From Fidelibacterota bacterium (lineage in GTDB: Bacteria; Fidelibacterota; Marinisomatia; Marinisomatales; UBA8229), in contig DPYO01000118.1 in the NCBI GenBank assembly GCA_003535775.1, forward strand, positions 1 through 11,388: a stretch of DNA of 11,388 bases. Direction: 5' to 3'. The position numbers and the translations under genes were made by a program. Of this stretch, positions 8,401 through 11,388 are shown piece by piece. Position 1 is the first letter of the stretch. The number at the start of each line of letters is the position of its first letter. The notes below the pieces were generated by a model. The model saw only the letters and a list, made by a program, of their open reading frames with translations, made no database searches and had not been told where the DNA came from.

Positions 8401-11388
8401 TGTTGAATCCAAATACAAATTACCAGCTCCATTAAAGGTGATTGTGCCTCCTATTGCATCAAAGATACCATTCGCGTCTATACTTCCACTATTTATTGTT
8501 ATAGTACCATCAATATCGGTTAAACCCTCAACCGTAAGGGTATTGGTTCCAACAATACATGTATCCCCGGGATTCACAATAAGATTATTGTTAACAGACA
8601 CATCGCCCGTAAGTATTTTTTTCCCTAAACCATCAAAAATGAGTTGATGATATGTATCAGAAAATACATACTGATCTTCCCCATCATAAGTCACTGTACC
8701 ACTATCACTGGATAATATTCCTAAGCTTGTTACTGTAGAATCTAACGTGAGATTACCAGCATCAGTAAAAGTGATGTTTGCCCCAGTGGCATCAAAAGGA
8801 CCATTGACATCTAACCTTCCAGTTCCAATATGTATACTGTCAGAAACAACACTGTTGCCATTTACAATCAGGATATCCCCGCCTATATCGAGGACTCCGT
8901 TAATAACCATATGATTTATAGTCCTATTGCCATTTGTAAAAAGAGTTATTCCGGAAAGCACTTGTATATTATCAGTTTCTGATGGAAGAAAATCCTGTTC
9001 CCAATTTTCAGCTATGTCCCAGTTACCCGTTGTTTCAAACGTATAGTACATCACAGCAAAATTCCAATAATCTGTTGTACCTCCCATACTCCAGGAGTTT
9101 GTGGCAGTTATAGGATGCTCTTCTGTTCCATCGACATTAAATACTTTTACATAGTCAACAAATTGAGCATCTCCAGTATTATCAATAATTGCAGTTGCCC
9201 TGGATGGAGCCTCATCACTTGTAATCAATAATTCCCCACCATCATCAACGCCTCCAAGAGTAAGGGTATCAGAAATTGTGTACGTTTGACTGCCTTTAAA
9301 GATAATTGTATCAGTATCTGCAGAAACCGCATAAAACTTGGAAAAGTTCATATCCCCACCAAGGAATGTGGCATTACCTGAACAGATGAATTTGCTCCCG
9401 CTGGCTGGAGCTGACCAGATACCTTCATTATTTATTGTTTTCCTGTTTGCAAGAGTAAGATCATAAATATCCATATCAAACGTAGTGTTTTCAACAACCA
9501 GTATATTTCCATATATATAGTCTACATCATCTCCCAGGATTACAGTCCCTCCAGTAGGATTAAACTCCACATTCTCAAGAGAATCCAGGTTAGTAGAAAA
9601 AATGCTTCCCACTACTTTTGTGTTTCCAGGAATGCTAAGCTCACCTGTTGTGAATGTTTCATCACCGTATATCTCAAAAGTACCATTGTTTATTATATGG
9701 GATCCGGGATTGTGATCGTAAAATTCATTACCCGCGGTGGCAAAGACAGCGCCTTCATCAATTGTGAGAAATCCTCCCGTCCCTATTTCAAATTTATCAA
9801 CAATACTAACAGTTCCAAGTATATTACTATTCTGAACACTGTAAAATGCCTGGTCTGAAGAGATAATACTCTGTGGAGTTATACCGTCAAAGATAACTGT
9901 ACCTGTTCCTGGAATAAACGAACCAGTACCAGTCATGTCCCAATTTCCAGCTACTGTGAAAGTATCGCTTGTTGCAACAAATATACCTCCATTGATATCT
10001 ATGCCATCTTCACCAATATCCCACGTTTGTGAGGGTAGTCCACCTACTGTACCTCCAGTCCATACAATGCCATCTGCAGTGATATTTTTTGAAGCAGAAA
10101 AATTACCTGAAGTATTTGTAAAAATACCGTCAACTTCAAAAGCGCCACCCTGAATCAGAATGCCTCCATTATGTTCCACATTGCTATACGTTAGGTTGTC
10201 CATGGTACTCTGGTCATTTGATGTATATAAAACCTTAGAATCAGTGCTAAGAGTTAAAGTACCATCCCGAGTCCAAGTACCTCCCGACAGAACTGTAACA
10301 CTTCCGGTTTCCATTGTGAGTGTTTTACCATTTGAAATAGTGAAATCCTCTCCTCCAGTATCAAGTGTATCATTGATAGTTGCCGTCAAATTAAATGTTG
10401 ATGCACTGAAACTGCAGAAAATACTGTTAAAGGTAGGCTCAAAAGCTGGGGTGCCGGAAATTGTTTGAAGTGACGATCCATCCAAATCAATTCTGGAGTC
10501 AGTATCCGCTTCCATTGTCCCATTAAAACTAAGATCCCCTTCCATCTTCAGTCTAGAGGTCCCGTCCATATCTAATATTCCAGATACTGTTCCCTCTCCA
10601 CCTGCATCCACAACAGAACCATCAGCCATTTCTAACTCACCAGAAATAGTGAGGGCTCCAGTAATTATTAGGGTGACACTGGAGTCAACAATGCTTTTAC
10701 TATCTGATGATATTTCAAAGGAATTAAATATTACATTTGTTGCTACAGTCATCGATATGTAGGAATTGATAAGAGCATCACCTAAATCACTAGGATTAGT
10801 ATTCGCGTCTGATAATGATTGTGTTACACCATCAAAAGTCACAGTCCCATCACCTTTTATCCACTCAGCACCGCTGGTAATTGCAATGTCTCCCCCTATG
10901 GAAATAGCAGGATCATTTGTATCAAGGTCCAGAGCCCCATTAGTGAGTGTTAATTCATTTTGTATATCAAGATCACCAGTAATCACAAGAAGTTTATCAT
11001 CTCCTGCATTATTTAGGTTTATGTTATAATAGGTGCTGCTTCCTGGAGTGAATACCTGACTATAAGAACCATTAAAGGTAATCGTCCCTTCCTGTGCAGA
11101 AAAAGTGCCGTTACTCTCCAAGACACCCCCTACACTTACTGAATAGTTTTCACTGCTGAAAACATCAAGAGTAACACCAGCATCTATTACTAAATCATTG
11201 TCAACAGTCACAGCACCACCAAGTATTTTTGTACCAGAACCACCACCTGCTGTAAGATTGTAATAGACATCAGAAAATACAATCTGGTTTAATCCGTCAT
11301 AAGTCACAGTACCAAAATTATCAGATAACATACCTAAGTCTGTTACCGTGGAGGATAAGTTCAAATTGCCAGCATCAGTAAAAGTGAC
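5431..11388 (-). CDS. Giant repeat-rich secreted/surface protein with T9SS sorting domain (N-terminus beyond right edge)
   Basis: 1985 residues are visible. The frame is open to the right edge and the TTG codon at 11364 lies inside a repeat, so the true start and signal peptide are outside. Counting from the edge: about 1-778 is super-unit 1 of short beta-strand repeats rich in G, N, D, S and T; 783-1454 is super-unit 2, opening with a GNWDIAENW module and closing with SQDVGGNSGWVF; about 1454-1597 is a cadherin-like domain (NSAPVISF to VANVNDP); about 1597-1683 is an Ig-like putative domain (SDPDD, then FPSWMVANGDSIYGIP); 1889-1985 is a Por/T9SS type A sorting tail. Such tails direct outer-membrane passage by the type IX system, usually followed by cleavage and surface attachment. 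The strand repeats suggest a beta-helix stalk typical of adhesins; no catalytic motif is visible. It heads a unit with the TPR lipoprotein and tadA. Ligand and exact family are unknown. Confidence 0.9.
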   Translation of the reverse strand, partial: VTFTDAGNLNLSSTVTDLGMLSDNFGTVTYDGLNQIVFSDVYYNLTAGGGSGTKILGGAVTVDNDLVIDAGVTLDVFSSENYSVSVGGVLESNGTFSAQEGTITFNGSYSQVFTPGSSTYYNINLNNAGDDKLLVITGDLDIQNELTLTNGALDLDTNDPAISIGGDIAITSGAEWIKGDGTVTFDGVTQSLSDANTNPSDLGDALINSYISMTVATNVIFNSFEISSDSKSIVDSSVTLIITGALTISGELEMADGSVVDAGGEGTVSGILDMDGTSRLKMEGDLSFNGTMEADTDSRIDLDGSSLQTISGTPAFEPTFNSIFCSFSASTFNLTATINDTLDTGGEDFTISNGKTLTMETGSVTVLSGGTWTRDGTLTLSTDSKVLYTSNDQSTMDNLTYSNVEHNGGILIQGGAFEVDGIFTNTSGNFSASKNITADGIVWTGGTVGGLPSQTWDIGEDGIDINGGIFVATSDTFTVAGNWDMTGTGSFIPGTGTVIFDGITPQSIISSDQAFYSVQNSNILGTVSIVDKFEIGTGGFLTIDEGAVFATAGNEFYDHNPGSHIINNGTFEIYGDETFTTGELSIPGNTKVVGSIFSTNLDSLENVEFNPTGGTVILGDDVDYIYGNILVVENTTFDMDIYDLTLANRKTINNEGIWSAPASGSKFICSGNATFLGGDMNFSKFYAVSADTDTIIFKGSQTYTISDTLTLGGVDDGGELLITSDEAPSRATAIIDNTGDAQFVDYVKVFNVDGTEEHPITATNSWSMGGTTDYWNFAVMYYTFETTGNWDIAENWEQDFLPSETDNIQVLSGITLFTNGNRTINHMVINGVLDIGGDILIVNGNSVVSDSIHIGTGRLDVNGPFDATGANITFTDAGNLTLDSTVTSLGILSSDSGTVTYDGEDQYVFSDTYHQLIFDGLGKKILTGDVSVNNNLIVNPGDTCIVGTNTLTVEGLTDIDGTITINSGSIDANGIFDAIGGTITFNGAGNLYLDSTVTSLGMFSASYSTVAYDGSDQEVKEATYHHLNLAGYGYKVLSGDIDATGDININPGVDFDVSDINNYSINIEGDWTNNGTFNERNGLVTFDGNDIQHIYSVDSLSGSYKQQDFYNLTINNTGATDTVVMGGDFDIKKNLTLESGTIDLEDVDPSIQIKGNLTISDGAVWIKGNKPLIFNGSTHFSDTNLQVSNLGRVEVMDSLFIFTDMAVDNLFIPSTGTFGHTPSLALYNTGDLVVNEEGAFDSDSISITFNGDTTQTISGVNNFYSLYIKSCDSCVVELSDTNDVIFVTSGVSIETGRLNLPYSSNLESLTINEKGTLQSGDLIQITGSWRNDGAFLHNNGKVIFKGINQSINGNTNFYEIIKETSVADTLTFEKETLQTIASKIDLIGGNVNNRLVLRSNSDDLSPVPFELALTQDGLQTLEYLRIKDGNVSTGDTLVCLYSQDVGGNSGWVFVNSAPVISFPDEVLSYSEHDTLKLFGENEIIMVSDLNDDSLSSAIVRISTNYYSTEDTLMFTEQNGITVDSTWGENGFIDSTGTLKLVGDDSLAVWAFVLKNVHYLNLSDNPMEEDRTIEISVNDGEKESTPYDRIIQVANVNDPLFITSQDSIYATEGTYFQYIGTASDPDDYLFTWNFQSFPSWMVANGDSIYGIPPNYTRDTTFTAISSDGEFFDTLLVNVFITQINKPHPAVAVVQNNAFSNHFEFVVVDTMAKVIEEPRLTVSSTTDEEVSLTTIADFTFGGHHYFETIPGIFTLNIEAEGDVGDTSISRTFNIAVAKANAPWIGFSPDSLLRINGTEGTVISDKPVLVIDSTLFSINFRERASYRIGNESMIFEKAVTVSIQSSDDLAIYRMQGETWIELPSMSMNGQIIAYTKKMGYFRLGAKTMIIPEISSLHQNYPNPFNPVTTIMYDVGFLQGPNQKINISVYNILGQHITTLVDKYHEIGRHSIRWDSRDKWIKPVASGMYLVFMRSESGFVQTKKITVLK
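5434..5724 (-). other. T9SS type A C-terminal sorting domain (Por secretion tail)
   Basis: The last 97 residues of the giant protein carry the full signature in order: HQNYPNPFNPVTTIMYDV, then INISVYNILGQHITTLVD, GRHSIRWD, VASGMYLVFM and the basic end TKKITVLK. This matches the immunoglobulin-like type A tail recognised by the type IX translocon in the FCB group. It is the strongest taxonomic and localisation signal in the window. Confidence 0.93.
6340..6600 (-). other. Ig-like / dystroglycan-type cadherin-like domain
   Basis: Within the giant protein, SQDSIYATEGTYFQYIG opens the domain. The hallmark pattern then follows: a D-rich turn (SDPDD), an aromatic strand, FPSWMVANGDSIYGIPP, and closing strands TTFTAISSDGEFFDTLLVNV. 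This is the putative-Ig (He_PIG-like) pattern common in bacterial surface proteins. Boundaries are approximate. Confidence 0.6.
6600..7028 (-). other. Cadherin-like domain following the beta-repeat stalk
   Basis: The segment begins NSAPVISFPDEVLSYSEHD and ends in EISVNDGEKESTPYDRII and QVANVNDP, the AP-start and VNDP/VNDAP-end signature of calcium-type cadherin-like repeats in bacterial adhesins. It contains SDLNDDSLSSAIVRI, where the acidic residues could bind calcium. It lies between the repeat stalk and the Ig-like domain. Confidence 0.65.
7837..8442 (-). repeat. Repeat unit A3 (about 202 residues)
   Basis: It starts ITFNGAGNLYLDSTVTSLG and ends GAVWIKGN, then STHFSDTN. It aligns along its whole length with unit A1 at the right edge: shared landmarks include a K-x-L-x-G turn, YSINIEGDWTNNGTF against YSVSVGGVLESNGTF, FYNLTINNTGA against YYNINLNNAGD, and DPSIQIKGNLTISDGAVWIKG against DPAISIGGDIAITSGAEWIKG. 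Confidence 0.8.
8443..8775 (-). repeat. Repeat unit A2 (111 residues)
   Basis: It starts ITFTDAGNLTLDSTVTSLG directly upstream of A3. It shares the first 70 or so residues with A1 and A3, including GTVTYDG, a VFSDTYH strand and KKILTGDV, and then continues differently. Its opening is very close to A1: 19 bases at 8756-8774 are identical to 11369-11387. Confidence 0.8.
8839..9042 (-). other. GNW/NW module opening super-unit 2
   Basis: TFETTGNWDIAENW is followed by FLPSETDNIQVLSGITLF, NGNRTINHMVINGVLDIGG and NGNSVVSD. The tryptophan pair, the P...D turn and the run of short strands match a module often found before beta-helix repeats in Bacteroidota-related secreted proteins, resembling G8-type domains. 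It is the only copy in the window; a second copy would be expected beyond the right edge. Confidence 0.55.
10801..11388 (-). repeat. Repeat unit A1 (196 residues visible, reaches right edge)
   Basis: It begins VTFTDAGNLNLSSTVTDLG at the window edge and ends with EWIKGDGTVTFDG and SLSDAN. It is homologous over its full visible length to A3, about 3 kb away in the same gene. Because it begins at the edge, sequence before it may belong to the same or an earlier repeat. Confidence 0.8.

Larger units (their letters stand above)
7027..9042 (-). repeat. Super-unit 2 of the giant protein
   Basis: It opens with TTGNWDIAENWEQDFLPSET, a GNW..NW....P...D module frequent at the head of FCB beta-repeat proteins. 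It runs through A-type repeats 2 and 3 and closes with LEYLRIKDGNVSTGD and SQDVGGNSGWVF. Super-unit 1 closes the same way (VDYVKVFNVDGTEE, then NSWSMGGTTDYWNF), which supports a tandem duplication of whole modules. Limits are approximate. Confidence 0.6.

Noticed and set aside
5957..11029. Several plus-strand open frames of 60-100 codons opposite the giant gene.
   Set aside because: They mirror the repetitive coding strand, have biased low-complexity composition and no recognisable domains; shadows of the real gene.
11362..11364. TTG as the true start of the giant protein.
   Set aside because: The eight codons before it continue a repeat (VTFTDAGN) found elsewhere in the same protein, so the frame simply runs off the window.
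7027..11388. Repeated short DNA motifs read as a possible CRISPR or satellite array.
   Set aside because: Copies are spaced irregularly, diverge at the DNA level and stay in one reading frame; they are protein-coding repeats.

Overview
The window is AT-rich, almost wholly coding, and reads as bacterial chromosome from the FCB superphylum. The main evidence is a very large secreted protein that ends in a type IX secretion (Por/T9SS type A) sorting domain with the NYPNPFNP signature. Starts without clear Shine-Dalgarno sequences fit the same group. Candidatus Marinimicrobia (Neomarinimicrobiota), Calditrichota or Ignavibacteria-like bacteria are plausible sources, but no rRNA or marker tree is available here, so the phylum is an inference.

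Left block (1-2396, minus strand): a compact likely operon in the order proline iminopeptidase, alanine/serine-glyoxylate aminotransferase (class V), then a class IV aminotransferase cut by the left edge. The gaps are 21 and 3 bases. Together they look like a peptide and amino-acid turnover unit.

Middle block (2462-4205, plus strand): thiI (tRNA 4-thiouridine synthesis), whose end overlaps the start of a small multi-pass membrane protein. The membrane protein's reading frame is broken at a run of nine A at 3722-3730. Both halves look coding, and a -1 shift at an A-AAA-AAA site joins them into about 190 residues.

Right block (4232-11388, minus strand): a giant T9SS-exported, repeat-rich surface or secreted protein (1985 residues visible, N-terminus beyond the right edge), a TPR-type putative lipoprotein starting inside its stop codon (ATGA overlap), then tadA (tRNA adenosine deaminase) 18 bases on. 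The giant protein has two tandem super-units of beta-strand repeats, a cadherin-like and an Ig-like domain, and the sorting tail.

The only intergenic space of any size is the 65-base divergent region 2397-2461; no stretch above 300 bases lacks a gene. I saw no RNA genes, insertion sequences, CRISPR arrays or phage genes. The best candidates for something new are the slippery-site membrane gene and the translationally coupled giant adhesin plus TPR lipoprotein pair.
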